From Pedobacter roseus (GTDB lineage Bacteria; Bacteroidota; Bacteroidia; Sphingobacteriales; Sphingobacteriaceae): a stretch of 64,000 bases of DNA. Positions 63,999 to 64,000 of this stretch are shown here, in pieces. Under the pieces are notes generated by a model, which was not told the DNA's origin, did not search any database, and saw only the letters and a program-made list of their open reading frames with translations. Made by a program: the position numbers and the translations under genes. Each line of letters starts with the position of its first letter. Position 1 is the first letter of the stretch. Location: contig NZ_CP060723.1 in NCBI RefSeq assembly GCF_014395225.1, positions 806,001 to 870,000 on the forward strand. The letters are read 5' to 3'.

Positions 63999-64000
63999 CA

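Overview
The window is a piece of chromosome from a low-GC member of the Bacteroidota, most likely the Sphingobacteriaceae (Pedobacter or a close relative). Evidence: promoters have the Bacteroidota form (TTG, 18-20 bases, TAnnTTTG); start regions are A-rich and almost never carry a Shine-Dalgarno sequence, except rpsU and hpf; the gene orders tRNAs-tuf-tRNA-Trp-secE-nusG-rplKAJL-rpoBC and mreBCD-mrdA-rodA are typical; and there is a TonB-dependent receptor, a two-domain OlsF-type lipid synthase and several SGNH or glycan hydrolases. I see no prophage, complete insertion sequence or CRISPR array.

Layout. 1-2.6 kb: the start of a cut-off NAD(P)-binding protein, thymidine kinase and an acidic hypothetical. 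2.9-8.6 kb: the rod-shape operon on the minus strand (mreB, mreC, mreD, mrdA, rodA). 8.8-13 kb: purH, a membrane protein, purN, rpsT and radC. 13.1-16.5 kb: a tight five-gene run of exported phosphodiesterase-fold protein, Lgt-like membrane enzyme, radical SAM protein resembling the archaeal tetraether lipid synthase Tes, and two tandem two-helix membrane proteins. This is my best candidate for an undescribed system. 16.7-21.7 kb: pheT, a coiled-coil protein, zapA, a likely 6S RNA and rny. 21.8-33 kb: an Mpo1-like protein, a TonB-dependent receptor with a partner lipoprotein, small hypotheticals, a transglutaminase-like protein, olsF with a co-linear one-domain paralogue, and a helix-hairpin-helix protein.

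33.4-38.5 kb: acyl-CoA dehydrogenase, a DUF6496-like small protein beside a telomere-like CCCTAAA array, rpsU, a Xer recombinase, hpf and four tRNAs. 38.5-52.6 kb: the translation and transcription super-cluster from tuf to rpoC, interrupted after nusG by an AT-rich secreted hypothetical. 52.7-58.3 kb: a small membrane protein and a glycan-degradation set (GH123/DUF4091-like, SGNH esterase, GH29 fucosidase) between rpoC and a DUF3467 gene. 58.4-64 kb: DUF3467, a FadL-type porin with a GDSL lipoprotein, miaA, a pRiA4 ORF-3-like protein and the C-terminal part of a CCA-adding enzyme.

The most striking non-coding pattern is a set of short arrays with a strict 7-bp or 8-bp period in the gaps between genes. 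The sequences differ but the period is kept, and several occur as inverted pairs able to form hairpins, including between mreB and mreC, tRNA-Trp and secE, and rpoB and rpoC. Two promoters (TonB receptor; FadL operon) carry perfect dyads over core elements, suggesting operators.
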